The notes under the pieces were generated by a model, which saw only the letters and a list, made by a program, of their open reading frames with translations, searched no databases and was not told the origin of the DNA. This document shows, in pieces, positions 27,601 through 38,270 of a stretch of 64,000 bases of DNA. The translations under genes and the position numbers were made by a program. Each line of letters opens with the position of its first letter. Positions within the stretch are counted from its first letter, which is position 1. Source of the DNA: Haemonchus contortus (lineage: Eukaryota; Nematoda; Chromadorea; Rhabditida; Trichostrongylidae); contig LS997563.1 of assembly GCA_000469685.2 (NCBI GenBank), forward strand, positions 8,754,944-8,818,943, read 5' to 3'.

Positions 27601-30600
27601 TTTAGTTCCAACATTTCGCGGACTCGAAGCGGATCGATGAACAAAAAACAAATCGATCACGTTAGTAAACATCGAGGTACTGAATACTTTCATTAAAAAA
27701 CACCCCTGCTTTTTATGTGCCACTTCAATGGTTGACATCATCCGACAAAAGGTCCTGCGGGCGGAATTGCCACGTTGTGAAAGATCCTTCATCGGGTGGT
27801 CATATACGTAGATTCTAATAGCATGAAGTTAGTATTTCTGTTCTGTTTTGTGATGTAGACTCAATCAGTTGGGCTGTTCCAGCCGGTCAATCACCCAGCG
27901 GGTCTTCTGAACTTTATTCCACGTCGTGAGACAACTAGCCAAAGACTTGTCCTTCAAAGGTGGATCGCAGCTCCTTCTATGCCTTGCAAATACTTTTTGA
28001 TGTACACGCTATATATGCCCAAACTGGTGGAAAACGGTCTGAAGAGGAAGGATTTTCTGAAGGTAGGGTCGGAAAATGAGTCTGTAAGGGCTATGAACGG
28101 GATTCATCTTTCCAAAGCTATCAAATCAAGAGCTCTCTACTATTATTACCGGCAATTTCCGCTCAGCCCCTTGATTAAGCCCACACAATTGCAATAGGTA
28201 TGTAGTATCCGTCAATCAATTTCATTTCGAAACAGCTGCTTTCGGCTTCGCTGCTACTAATACTGCTATGTTTGTGTCGTGTCTTTGTTAATGTTTCTAT
28301 GCGGGTCGAAGTGCCTGTTTGCCTAGGTTGAACCATAAAGGGGGTTTGTGTTGGAAGCTGGAAACCTTATTTCAAAAGGGGATAGAACCTCGAACGATAA
28401 TTCGGTAGGCAAGCCTGTTCATATTGGACATTTTGCTCTATTCCCGATGAGTTGTGCAGCTTACGCGGAAGCCCAGAAAGGTGCTCAATGATGCGTCCCA
28501 TTTCCTATTTATCCCATGGGTTCCTCCGTCGAAAGAAGATTCTCAGAGGGGCGTGATACCCGTAACTGTTGACTTTAGAATCAGTAACAAAAACGGGGCT
28601 TCTAGAGAATTTCGTGCATGGTCATGTAGCTCAACAGCTCCTCGGAGCCTGCCTAGCGGAACTCGAGCAGATGACTTTTGATGGTAGTAATGGGCGTGGC
28701 AGCTCGCCACGCCGTCAGAATGAATAGGTTGGCCCGGTAGCTCCCAGCTCACTCCTCAGGATTTCTAAATTCTGATTTCGTATTTTTGAAAGGTAATTGG
28801 GAATAACGAATCCACTTTCAATCCCTAGTTGAATCCATATGCAGCGCCCTGGTCGAGGTCCAGTACCGTGTTTGATCGGCCTGCGTGATTTGTGTGATGT
28901 GACGTCCTCGTCAACCGCTTTCTAACGCCTTATCCCTGATGGCTATTGAGAAATGCTGCGTTCCACGTCACACATTGGAGGCATCGGCGTCAGCGATCGT
29001 GGTTCTGTCGAAATGCCAACAACTCCACAGTCAGCCGTTGCCGAAGAGAAACGACTACATCTGATGATTGACAACAGGTACGGTAACATTTGCTACTGTA
29101 GCTTTCACACTAGAATGTCGGTTTGACAGAATTTACGAAGTGCTTTTCCTCGTAGAAAAGCCCAAGAGAAGCCCTCGAGATTACTGTAGAAAGTGTTACC
29201 ATAAAATGCCAGAAATTCTCATTCTCAGACCTTCTAGTCGAACAAGAACGATCTCATGCAGTCCAGTACCAGATGGATCTATAAGCGCAGGTACATCTGT
29301 CTCCCATCCAGGCTTCCCCTTGAGTCAACCCTCCAGGTAAGAACTACCATGATCTTTTATAGTCAAAAAATCGATAATCGATTTTTAGCCCTATTATGGA
29401 CGACAACACACATCCGCAGCTAGTGCCATCACCATGTACCGGTACACCACGTTCCGGTGTCACGACCTTGTTGAACAGGACCATATCCGATGAGAGTGCC
29501 AACAGTTCCAACAGGTGAGCCGACGGATCTTGTGGGCGTGGTTTCCAAGACTGCCGTTTTTGAGGGAGTTTTCAAATTGTTTTTTGTGTGTTTTCAGAGG
29601 TTTCCATGCCATTTGAGAATAACCTATCGAGCCGTTAAACAATTGTAGTCTATTCTAGCTAGATGTCACGAAAATCTGCCTTTCTATTGCCCACCCACAA
29701 ACGCTGGCAGCGCTATCGATCTCCTCCGTTAATTTACTTTAACGAGGAAGAACGGCTTCTATAATTAACTCATTTGCGGCCTCGTTCGTTCCCCCTCAGT
29801 CCGACGTTCGTTCGCAAATTGAAGCCTCCTGCTTACTGCCCAACCTAATCAACTTAGTTCTTCTGGAACAAGATATTCATTTGGGAAGTCTTGTGGCTGA
29901 TATCTAAGAGTTTCACCCATACATGAAGTCCTAGATGGTCATTATTATAAATTTTTGTAATTATCTGTTGTATTTATTATTCATTGAGTAGCAACAGTTC
30001 TTGTTACTTCAAATTGTCACGCAAGCCGGGAGAATTTCACTGTATTTCTGGGAGCAGCTGGCACAGCCATACTGAAACATTAGCGTCCCACTAATAGGGT
30101 TACATAGGATTGCCACAGAAGTTTTTAGACCATCCAACCCTTTCTCTTGCCCATCGTTATTTAGCTGCCTATTCTGATAAATTTCATTTCCTCGGTCTCT
30201 ATGCTCTTTCCTCCGATTGATTCCCTGCGAAAGTGAGCCTTTTGAATCAACTATAATTCTGGAGACTTAGAAAGCCTTTTGGATGAATTACAAAGGAAAT
30301 CTTTGATCTGGGAATCCCCGCACTACCGTGGCGCATTTAGTTGGATATTTGTATTTATTATCGATTTTTAATTGTATTTATCGACGTACATTGTACAATT
30401 CCTTGATATTTATAGACATTTTATATCCACCATCATTTGAGACACCCATCTTACTTTCAAACAGTGATATCTTTTTCATCGTGGAGTTCATGCCCCGCCT
30501 CAGACAATCTTTTTCAGTCCCGGATTCGTACTTCTTGACCTATTTATTTTTTATCCTTTATTGTTTGCTTGTAATTATTACTTATTTGCTTTAATTTCAT

Positions 30601-33600
30601 TATTTTATTGCGTCATTTTCATGTTATATGTTTTATCTCATTTGATTCAATTATATTTGTGATTATTTAATTATTTATCTTCACTTTGGAGTAGTACTGA
30701 TGCATATTTCATAATGTTGCTGCAGTATGTTGAATATTAGGAAGATATTCTGATAACTAGCGAGACAAAATATTCGATTATCTAATATTTTATTAAATTA
30801 TTCTGAATATTTTGATAATCCGACGAAGTAGCCCTGACCATGGTTGTTGACAAGTGTATGAACACCCAGACTGCCCTGATTATTTGTGTCTGGCCGTATT
30901 TTCATGAGCTAACCGTCTGGCTAGTGACCAGAACACTACAGGCTACTGTTGTCAAGTACTATTATAGAAGCTGTTAAGGACTACTACACACTTTGAACCC
31001 CTTTTGAACCTTCTTCTTGGTATTTGCCCTATTTGTCCAGACCGTATAGCATTTTCATAAATTTATTTGCGGCGTTTATAGTTCCAACCTTATCTGCTAG
31101 TCGACCTCCCGTAGTATAAATGCTATACGGTATTTGGACTTCTCAAAAGCCCTATTAAGATCGATTGTTGGTTGAATGACCTTAGAATTAGTACTCTTTT
31201 CAGTACAAACGATATAACAACCATTTTTTTCAGGTTCTTCATGTTGAAGAAAGACTCGGAACGACGGCATACACTAGCCCAGTTCATGTCGGATTATTCT
31301 GAACAGGTTTGATGTAACATTTTAGTTTTTTTTTTTCCTAAAAAAGAGATAGTCAGTTAGAGGGAGAAAGAGGAGACGTGGTTTCAGTACAATTCAAGTT
31401 CTCCCTGAATAAGACAGAAAGATAGGGATAAATGAAAGGCATGAAATCATGTTCAGCAGATTTCTCTTGATAAATCTTCTCTGTAATGCTAATACGTTGC
31501 TTTTGAGTGATTCTCAGTAACAAATAAACAAGAATATGTAGAAGAAACAAAATAAGAAATCTATATGAAAGACGATTGACGTTTAGGGGTTTCAATCAAG
31601 TATTTGACAGATTACTGTATTTCAATAGTAGTGCATTTCAGATCATTGACACTTGGATGCGGGGCATAATTGCGTCAATGGACAGTGCGGAAGTTGTGGT
31701 ACGTAGCTGAAACACATATTTTTCAATTTTTTCTTTTTTTGAAGTCATTTAAGTTTCGACAATTCAGCTATGACTCCACTGACCTACCGAATTTTGTTGA
31801 AAATTTTCCCATTATTTATTTACTTTTTCAAGTCCCCGGTACCTCTGCTTTTACGACGTAGGAGAAAAAGGCACGAACTCCAATTTTCAGGTTACGATGC
31901 ACATGTTGGAAACGTTATTGGACGGTATGCGGGAGTTCCTACTGAAAAAGGAGACTAAACACATACAAGATGCATTGGATGAAATTCGTTGCCTTCTCGA
32001 TTACGATACCGCCAAAATCTCTCAGGTACGGGTTTATCGATTTTCTGAAGTGGGTTAGGGACGCAGAGAAAAACGGCAGAGAAGCAGAGTAGGGGGTTCA
32101 AAGCAAAACTTTTGTTTTAAAGTAAACCGGAATTTGCCAATTGCATGACCAGACCATTTTTCGAGGCTCCACCGCATACTTTGAAATCGAATCATACAGT
32201 TTTCATGTGGTTTTTAAACGGTGTTGATATAGTATGCTGTACGACCACGAAAAAGGAAGTAGATATTGTGCAAATTTGCGTCATTTTCAGTTTAGTGCTG
32301 TGTTTATAGTCTAAGTAACTTCCGTTACGGTATTTAGCTCATTGGAATTTTACTCTCTGGGAAATTTAACTACGACGTTTCGTTATATCAGTTTACATCT
32401 ACAGGGATACGGTAATGAAGCTACAGTACCTTCCAGGTAAACATGGCCATCTTCACGTTTTCGGATTCGATTCAACCGGTACTACGTCGATTGGATATAA
32501 AGCCGCATTGGATGTTTGCACTGTCGAATCTGATTCAAAGTGCTGTCCAAACAGCCATCTCACTTCTAAGTCCAGACGTCTCAGCACAATTACACGTAAG
32601 CTTTTATGTTTATTTTTATTCAGTATAATTTTTAAACAGTTGGATCTTCTTATTCAATGAATCCAGCATGTTTGAGCTTCAGTTCTTGCCTTTCTTTTGT
32701 CCATCTCGTTAGGCCTTTCATAGAATTTCATGCTACTTCGTTATTTCTACTCGTTCATTTTCCCATGCTCATTAAACCTTGTGATGTGGAATGTGACGGA
32801 TTAAGGAATGAGAGGGCACAGACATCACGAGGCCACATCTGAACGTGGGAATTAAAAGGTATTAGTAACTTCTCCTACCTTCAAACTATATCTGCAAGCA
32901 GCCTAGGAAAAAAGGGTGGGTGGGTGTAGTAGAATTAACCGGAGGAATATTTCCGTTCTTCGTGGATTTTTGGGCTTACCACATCACAAACCACTTCAGA
33001 ATTGTAAGGGGTTTGAAAAAAAACTCATCCATTATTCGAGGCATCTGATCCGTTTTCGTCAGAGGAGATCGGATGTACGAGTCCATCATTCCATGCTGTT
33101 AAGGGCTAGGCTTGAAAAATCGTCCTCGTCTAAGCAATCAATGGTCGGAGCAAGGGTAGGAGTGGGGGAAAAAGAGTTTAATGTTTACAAATTTCGAAAG
33201 ATAAAGGCTGCGGAATGGTAAAACAAAAAAATGGACGACAGGGAGAGCTCGAGCTTTTCCCTGTGGAGTCTCTGGGGTTTCGTTTCCCCTTCGGGAAAAG
33301 TAATGTTCTTCGGGAAAAGTAATGTTCCCTCACTTACTAGAGCTCTTTTCGCTAGAACGTTCACATTCTCTACACATCTAAAAGAAAGGGGGGGGGGGTG
33401 CGTCGTCCGATATTGATGAATCCCTTACTATTTTAGAAATCCTCCTATAGGTCATTTCCTTCTCGATTATATTTTTATTATATCTTTTCTCGATCCATTC
33501 ATTCACACATCCTCGAGTCTAGCTTCAAGTTTGTTGGAGGTGTAACTCTTTCTTGAACTTTTTCTTACCTTTTCTTTTCTGCTTTTTTTCTTGGAACCTC

Positions 33601-36140
33601 ATCAAATTGTTTGGTCATCTACATTCTTTCATTGAATCCTTTTGATCAGATTTTTACTATTATTTCACTTATATACGGGTGCCTGTGAGATTCGAGCTTC
33701 ATCCCTTTCATACCATCCGAGCTTTCTGACCACTTTCCTCCATCCCTCATGCATGAGGTCTAGATTCCTTCTACTAGTTTTTCTCTACGTTTGATCTTTT
33801 TCTGAAATGATCCTTGATATTTGTTAATTATCCAGGTCCAAGACGTGGCCACGGTCGGCCAACGAACCTCCGTATCCCGAGAATCTGGTCAATCAGAAAT
33901 GGAAATTGTGGATAGCAGTAGGCCACCGTCTCGAGAGGAAAGACGTGAAGAACGGAAAGAATACCTGAACAACATCATTGATGCCAACGATAAATTAAGG
34001 GAAAAGTGGGTGCAAGTTCAATTTACTCACAGCATGGCTCAGATCAATGGATCGATAAACCAATCGATCATTTGCTCACTCGATAAATCCTGATGATTCT
34101 TGACCTAATGAGTTGATTGATTGATCGATTAGTGAATTTTTCAATTTCAGACTTATCGCTGCTCAAGAAGAATTGAAACAATATCTGATATCGGGCATAG
34201 CGCAAGCCCAAAACATGCGTGATATGGCTGCCACAGCTTCAAGCTTAGTTTCAAGTAAGTGGTTATCTTATCTAGGGAGGTTCCCAATCGATATGCATCT
34301 TTTCTGACTCGTTTTTTCTCAGGCTAATTGTTTTGCTTTTTCAACGGAAATGCCAAAATGGTTTGAGTGGGGGGGGGGGGGACATATTCGTGCCATACAT
34401 CATTCAATCTTATTATTATTGACCGCAAACATCATCTTGCAATAGTGCTAAGTTACGCGGCATCAAGCGACAGTTGGCGACTGTAAGCGACAGAGGGCGA
34501 TAGTGGGTATCAGGAGGAAGTAAGAGTGACGGGTGTTCTCCTTTAATTGGTTGTAATGGTCTGTATTAGATGTTGCTAGATCGGGTAGAAAGATTTCTCA
34601 ATTCAGTAAAACAGAGCGAATAATTGGCAAGTTACTATATGATCGAATGTTTTTCAAATCGTATCTGTATATTTAGCTGCTCTAACGAATGGCATGACGG
34701 TCAATTCGTGGCGAGGTGCACCATATCGTAGTACCTATCCACCAGTAGGATATCCACCAATATCACCACGAAGTGGTAGTTTGGGATCACCAACGAAAAA
34801 TCACAAAATCGTCCCTAACCATTTGGATGGACACATTAGCAGGTTCGTTGATGATTGAATACGTTTCTGTTTAAATGCTCAGAAGACAAGAAAATTGTCG
34901 GATTCGCTTAGTTTTGACAGAGAGGTCTTATCCATTCGTGTGAATCAATTTGCGTAGGTTTTCAAGTGGATTGAAAAGAATTAACTCTAGAAAAATTGTC
35001 GACCTTAGTGGTCTTATCGGACCAGTAGTTTTTGAATTGCGCTAGAGAACAGAAAATTCGTCTCAAAATTTTTCTCAAAGCCTGTATTTTACTTCGGGAC
35101 TTTTTATTGCATTCTTCAGACATTTGGGAACCTATGCTTGCAAAGTGCAGAATTACCTTTTGTAGCGATAAGCTTTATCTTTTTTAGCAACAATCAGATC
35201 GTTTTATTCAGAGCTACTGAAGAGCTAATTGCCTGGTTGCGAGCCTTGGAAATCGATGATCGATCAATACGTCTAATCGTCGCAGAACAATATACCAAGC
35301 AAGATTTGTTCGAGTTCGTCACCAGAGAAGAACTATTGGCATTAGGCGTAGCGTGAGTTTCACTTTAATTACAGAGGCGAATGAAATGAGAATGGACGGG
35401 TATGAAGGTGGATGGATAAGTGTTTGCGTGTTTGAAGTGAAGGTGGACGAGTTTTATAAGAGGGAGGACTAGTTTTCGAACGAAGAAAATTATGTCTGAC
35501 GCAGAGAAACGGAACACAAAAAGTTAGGGAATTTATCATCAATTGACTTTCTCTCGTAGTTTCAAAAAGAAATGGACGAGTTACCTCCGAGTTTAGATTC
35601 TGCCTTTTCGGACTGAAGCGTTTCCTGAATACCCTTCTACACGTCCCACAATTGGAAGCTTTTCCGAGGGAAATGTTTGGAAAAAAACTCCAGGGGTTAA
35701 TGTTATTATCCAGTAATCTGGCCGCATAGTGAACACAATAGCTAAACATCAGACGTCCGGTCGCGTTGCGGTCATTTTGCTTGCTTAAAATTGCCCGCAT
35801 GTTCAGTCGATGAAGAAAAAATTCCCATCGGGACAGCGATGAAGAATGTAGTTCTTCATGAATTTCAACGGTGGACATGAGCTGTCACCGCCTGAGAAGA
35901 AAAGAGGACAAGTAGTATTGTGCAGATTGGACGAGTTTTCCTGCAGTTGATTACTTAAACTTCCATATTTACAGCGGTGGAGCGACATGCCGTATATGGC
36001 GAGTTGTGAGTGAGGCACGTGAACGAGCTCGTCGAGCTCCAGTATTTCTTTCACCGATGCGGAGTCGTGACGATTCGCTGGACGATTATCATTCTTCAAT
36101 CGCGGACGAGATGTATACAGTAGCCGAAATGACGTCATAA
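5226..36140 (+). CDS. ASK1-family MAP kinase kinase kinase (NSY-1 orthologue), multi-exon
   Basis: This is the only large gene in the window. It encodes an apoptosis signal-regulating kinase, a cytosolic MAP3K upstream of MKK4/7-JNK and MKK3/6-p38; NSY-1 acts above SEK-1 and PMK-1 in nematode stress and immune signalling. Exons traced: 5226-5357, 5905-6028, 8147-8235, 10436-10519, 15576-15682, 17903-18061, 18142-18258, 18469-18575, 19153-19225, 19585-19697, 20354-20436, 21134-21210, 21753-21825, 22624-22731, 22834-22930, 23047-23188, 23319-23403, 23463-23600, 23787-23875, 24184-24324, 24459-24604, 24671-24798, 25182-25282, 25651-25731, 27869-27925, 28951-29077, 29229-29336, 29389-29514, 31234-31306, 31642-31698, 31891-32025, 32437-32595, 33836-34005, 34151-34254, 34677-34842, 35212-35352, 35975-36140 (TAA). 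Together they give about 1,390 codons. Phases agree at the junctions checked except between 27925 and 28951, where a small exon is probably missing. The true start lies upstream of 5226. The largest intron is 5 kb (10520-15575). Confidence 0.92.
7380..7425. repeat. TTTA-type microsatellite
   Basis: Irregular TATT/TTTATG repeat of about 45 bp in an nsy-1 intron. Confidence 0.6.
11707..11774. repeat. Tandem duplication of a 31-bp unit
   Basis: Two imperfect copies of CTCCTTACTAACCCATAAAC followed by TGATCGTATT lie side by side inside the 5-kb nsy-1 intron. Confidence 0.6.
14165..14445 (-). mobile_element. tRNA-derived SINE, near full length
   Basis: Read on the minus strand, the head has an A box (TGGTGTAATGG) and a B box (GGTTCGAATCT at 14390-14400). 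The body has the family landmarks CTCGTCTGGGAGGATAAAAG and ACTTGTACATCGGCTGG, and the tail holds GGAAGT..GG and CCTTTACGG. It lies antisense in the largest nsy-1 intron. The same family occurs at 18850, 22246, 37468, 39867 and 42549. Confidence 0.75.
15576..22930 (+). CDS. NSY-1 exons 5-15: central TPR-like regulatory region
   Basis: Eleven short exons encode the helical region that in ASK1 folds as TPR repeats and primes MKK substrates for phosphorylation. Recognisable blocks are [16 protein letters not shown] (17903 exon), [29 protein letters not shown] (18258/18469 junction), GRIYKDKF (19153), [17 protein letters not shown] (19225/19585 junction), [20 protein letters not shown] (20354) and [14 protein letters not shown] (21134). 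The exon at 15576 contains [16 protein letters not shown], a charged linker with no vertebrate equivalent that I recognise. Exons 22624 and 22834 lead into the PH-like segment with [13 protein letters not shown]. Confidence 0.88.
15800..16036. repeat. Fold-back element with nested palindromes
   Basis: The outer ends are inverted (TTGACCCCTTGATGAC on the left, GTCGTCAAAGGGGTGA on the right). Inside lie GCGCCCATGGGA facing TCCCATGCGCC, a CCCACCGGTGGG palindrome and GGCACCCAAAATTGGGTGCC. It begins 118 bp after an nsy-1 exon and looks like a non-autonomous DNA transposon. Confidence 0.55.
18850..19095 (-). mobile_element. tRNA-derived SINE, diverged
   Basis: Antisense copy with recognisable body (CTTCCATCC, GCGATAGCCAGCC, CCCTCCCAAACGAGTC) and the GTGATAGTGCGCCACTTG head region. 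The B box is mutated. It ends less than 60 bp before the nsy-1 exon at 19153 and occupies about half of that intron. Confidence 0.65.
21655..21712. repeat. (TTG)n microsatellite
   Basis: About 15 TTG/TTA triplets, imperfect at the 3' end, 40 bp before the acceptor of the nsy-1 exon at 21753. Confidence 0.85.
22246..22548 (+). mobile_element. tRNA-derived SINE, best-preserved copy
   Basis: The head carries an intact pol III promoter: A box TGGTGTAGTGGCAAG near 22254 and B box GGTTCGAATCC at 22299-22309. A body unrelated to tRNA of about 190 bp follows (CGTCTGGGAGGATAAAAGCA, TGTACATCGGCTGGCCACCG), then GCGCATCCCTCAGACGGGAT and a short tail repeat based on TTTATCC. The total is about 300 bp, usual for a tRNA SINE. 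It sits in sense within the nsy-1 intron before exon 22624. Confidence 0.8.
22834..23403 (+). CDS. NSY-1 exons 15-17: PH-like segment before the kinase
   Basis: These exons encode the stretch that precedes the ASK1 kinase domain: [43 protein letters not shown] and a charged linker ending GEKMH. In ASK1 this part forms a pleckstrin-homology fold packed on the TPR region. Introns here are short (59-130 bp). The exon at 23047 overlaps longer open frames in other phases; splice sites (TTGTTCAG, AACAA-GTTTG) set the correct frame. Confidence 0.85.
23463..25731 (+). CDS. NSY-1 exons 18-24: Ser/Thr kinase domain
   Basis: All catalytic landmarks are present in order. The glycine loop is GKGTYGVV (23463 exon), followed by the VAIK-equivalent lysine in IVVKEIE. 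The alpha-C glutamate is in MEEINLH (23787). The hinge region is [20 protein letters not shown] (24184). The catalytic loop is HRDIKGDN and the metal-binding motif DFG is followed by [10 protein letters not shown] (24459). The activation segment is [14 protein letters not shown] across the 24604/24671 junction, with the threonines phosphorylated in ASK1. The C-lobe shows [35 protein letters not shown] and [16 protein letters not shown]. No catalytic residue is missing, so the kinase should be active. Confidence 0.95.
26240..26475 (-). mobile_element. RTE LINE fragment, 3' end of the ORF
   Basis: On the minus strand one frame reads [20 protein letters not shown] then [11 protein letters not shown]. 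This is the characteristic C-terminus of the RTE polyprotein (LARDRDEWR.YWRPLEEIDD). Upstream residues [16 protein letters not shown] fit the same region in a shifted frame. This is a short 5'-truncated copy inside the nsy-1 intron between the kinase and linker exons. Confidence 0.75.
27104..27314. repeat. Fold-back element with long terminal inverted repeats
   Basis: The ends are inverted (TAACAGCATCGGCATAC on the left, GTATGCCAATGCATTGGTA on the right). The inner arms pair more strongly: CAGCCAATCATAGCCGGACG and GAGGAGGCGG on the left against CCGCCTCTTCGTCCGGCTGT on the right, around a centre of about 40 bp. It is non-coding and of MITE type. Confidence 0.6.
27869..29514 (+). CDS. NSY-1 exons 25-28: Ser/Thr/Pro-rich linker
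   Basis: After the kinase come short exons of low complexity. Exon 27869-27925 ([19 protein letters not shown]) enters in the phase left by the last kinase exon. Exon 28951-29077 contains [20 protein letters not shown]. Exon 29229-29336 contains [16 protein letters not shown], and 29389-29514 contains [17 protein letters not shown] and [10 protein letters not shown]. These are typical phosphorylatable linker sequences. RTISCSP and RTISDES resemble basophilic kinase or 14-3-3 sites, which ASK1 has after its kinase domain. The junction into 28951 is unresolved: a 23-bp exon near 28840-28862 would fit the phases. Confidence 0.65.
31234..34842 (+). CDS. NSY-1 exons 29-35: C-terminal ASK1 region and coiled coil
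   Basis: [20 protein letters not shown] (31234) is the conserved block found after the linker in ASK1. It is followed by helical exons 31642 and 31891, then by [20 protein letters not shown] (32437), one of the most conserved C-terminal motifs. Exons 33836 and 34151 encode a charged helix ([36 protein letters not shown]) that reads as the coiled coil used for homo-oligomer formation. Exon 34677 is Pro/Ser/Gly-rich ([15 protein letters not shown]), a nematode-type spacer. Confidence 0.85.
33286..33330. repeat. Short direct repeat
   Basis: CTTCGGGAAAAGTAATGTTC occurs twice in tandem in the nsy-1 intron before exon 33836. A G10 run follows near 33390, and a G12 run lies near 34370 in the next but one intron. 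Confidence 0.6.
35212..36140 (+). CDS. NSY-1 exons 36-37: SAM-like C-terminus
   Basis: [20 protein letters not shown] and [20 protein letters not shown] (35212 exon), joined to [20 protein letters not shown] (35975 exon), match the SAM-like domain at the ASK1 C-terminus (compare LTDWLR and VTRDDL..L.L..G in the mammalian protein). The last 35 residues are an acidic Ser-rich tail ending VAEMTS. The stop codon lies within ATGACGTCATAA, so a CRE-like TGACGTCA palindrome spans the end of the frame. Confidence 0.85.
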
Positions 36141-36824
36141 ATTCTAGGCCAGTATAAAATTTCGGCAGATGACGTGTTCAGTTGATGACAGCTAGTACGA
36201 GTTTTCTTCCCCTCACTGGCCCTTTAACGATAAACTTTCCCCTCCCCGCACAGTTTCTGGTTATCTCATTTTATCAAGGTTCTCTAGTTGATTTGACTGC
36301 TGTTTCTATTATTACACAATTCTCTTGCTCGAAAATCGATTAGTGTTTTTTAAGTTGAGTTATTTGTAAATACGATATTGTTTACTAGTCCGCTTCCAGT
36401 CTATTAACCATTTTGTCTAGTTTTCTTTAGCGATTTTATCTAAATCAGAAGCTCTGACGGCGATTTCTTAGCTCTTCCCAACGTGGCTATGATGTATGTT
36501 CGATTTGCCAAAGACCATTTCCTAACATAACCTCCTGTCCTTGCAGTTTATTTAGTCGAAAATTGGCGTTTAGTTCTTTTTCTATTCCCACAGTATCATG
36601 TTTGTGTCGACCAACACGTCACGCGTGCGGTTGCGGCGCGGTTGGCCGCTGCACGACTGCGCGCAGCTCGTCGCAACTGGCTCGGGCGGGCTAAACTTGC
36701 TGAGTATGTGGTCGTACATCGCTATGAATGCAGTGTGCATGCTAGTCGTCAATTTTAAGCTAATTCATCTAGAGTTTACGTGTACATCGCGGCGAAACAT
36801 TGAATGCCGCGATAAAATCAATAT

Positions 36825-36936
36825 TTGTCGCTTGCGCACTGTAGCCTTTCCATCTGAGATATTGTACTAAGAAATTGTATTTCATCAGAGCTTCATAGCC
36901 ATAGTTCGTATAGGGGCAAAAGTGCGCAAGCGACAA
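36825..36936. repeat. Perfect 16-bp inverted repeat
   Basis: TTGTCGCTTGCGCACT at 36825-36840 faces AGTGCGCAAGCGACAA at 36921-36936, 80 bp apart, within the likely nsy-1 3' UTR. It may be a small MITE or an RNA hairpin. Confidence 0.6.
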
Positions 36937-37351
36937 TAGCTATCTGTTTAGAGATCGCGTAGAGAATTGTTCTTATTACCAGATCGTTCTGTCCTATTCG
37001 CTACAACACATTATCATGAATCCTTACCCCTATTTCCTACCATACAGCAGTATCAGCTGGTTTTCCTGTGATACTCGCGTTCCGTCCGTTACATGTCATG
37101 GAACGCCTTTCAGTACGGCTTTCTTTTAATATATTTTACTTGAAATATGTTTTGTCTGAGTGTCATACTTCCGCGAAAACTATGCCTATCGATTAGTTCG
37201 CCTGTATATGTATATTTAAATGTATATATCTCTGATTTTCTAAACGGTGTTATATGAAATAGAGAAACTCTATGTATATGTATTTATGTAATGGTATAAA
37301 TCTATGTCGATTAATATACAACGATAATCAGTGCAAATGTTTGTTTGGTTT

Positions 37352-37357
37352 AATAAA
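37352..37357 (+). promoter_or_regulatory. Candidate poly(A) signal of nsy-1
   Basis: AATAAA in the AT-rich stretch TTTAATAAAATATTC. It is the first canonical signal I find after the stop, which would make a 3' UTR of about 1.2 kb. An alternative non-canonical site closer to the stop cannot be excluded. Confidence 0.4.
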
Positions 37358-37467
37358 ATATTCATAATTTTTGTAAGTATTTCTAAATTGAATTGGAGGT
37401 CATTTACCTTGTCAATTCCAAAGGATAGCCCTTACAGTGATTCTCAGATATTTCTACGGACGTGAAA

Positions 37468-37762
37468 AAGGATAAGGTGCAATGTCTTAAGGGATGGTCA
37501 ACCCTGTGTGAGGGATGCGCCCTGCATTCAGCTTCCATTCACAATCGCAGTGGCGTATTGAAACGTATGTGGCCTATACAATGACTTACGGTGGCCAACA
37601 GATGTGCAAGTCAAAGCTTTTATCCTCCCATACGAGTCTGGTGTCAATTAACCGACCCCGCAAGGATGGAAGGCATGGTTGGCTTAGACGGATATCGATC
37701 TGAGGTTCGAACCCATGACCCTGCGTATGTGAGAGTGCATCATTTGCCACGACAATACCTCA
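37468..37762 (-). mobile_element. tRNA-derived SINE
   Basis: Antisense copy just past the nsy-1 poly(A) signal. The tail (GGATAAGG, GTGAGGGATGCGCCC), body (TCCTCCCATACGAGTCTGGT) and B box (GGTTCGAACCC in minus-strand equivalent near 37704-37714) are clear; the A box is worn. Confidence 0.7.
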
Positions 37763-38166
37763 GCTCTTTGCCTCATAGGTTCAGTAACGCATGATACAGT
37801 CTGTAACTCATGGCTATCATAGTATATGACATAAAACGTAATTCATGAGGGGATCCAGCAGACTACAAATGTACGAAAACCCATTGCCCAAAGGGAATTC
37901 CCTCGACTTTCATAGGTGTATCCCGACGTGGCATTATAACCTGTACACAAAAAGCTTTTCAAGTCAATAAATCTCGTTACCCTCAAAAATATATGGAGAT
38001 TCTGTAGATTCTTCTGCAAATATTGGGAGCTTTTACTCTTCGAAAACCCTCGACCGTTCTGGTACCAATAAACTGGGTGCTCAACATAGTAGGATATTTC
38101 TAAGTGATAATCAATTCTTGAATTTCGAATTCTCTAGAACTGAAGAGCCAAAGCTCTACTAAGTTC

Positions 38167-38270
38167 TCACTCGATCTCAAGTCGCAATTCGTCAAAGTGA
38201 GGACCAGAGGACCAGTCCATCATGGAGTCGTTCCTCCCCACAGGAGTAACATTGAACATATCTGGCAATT
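38167..38270 (-). CDS. Orphan terminal exon, unknown product
   Basis: On the minus strand an acceptor CTATGCAG is followed by 34 codons ending in TGA: LPDMFNVTPVGRNDSMMDWS, then SGPHFDELRLEIE. Composition and codon use look like a real cytoplasmic tail, not chance DNA. It enters in phase 1, which does not fit the phase-0 thioredoxin exons upstream, so it is probably the last exon of another minus-strand gene whose other exons I have not linked. I do not recognise the family. Confidence 0.35.

Noticed and set aside
36598..36870. 90-codon GC-rich frame after nsy-1
   Set aside because: It lies in the likely 3' UTR, has no splice context and no recognisable motif.
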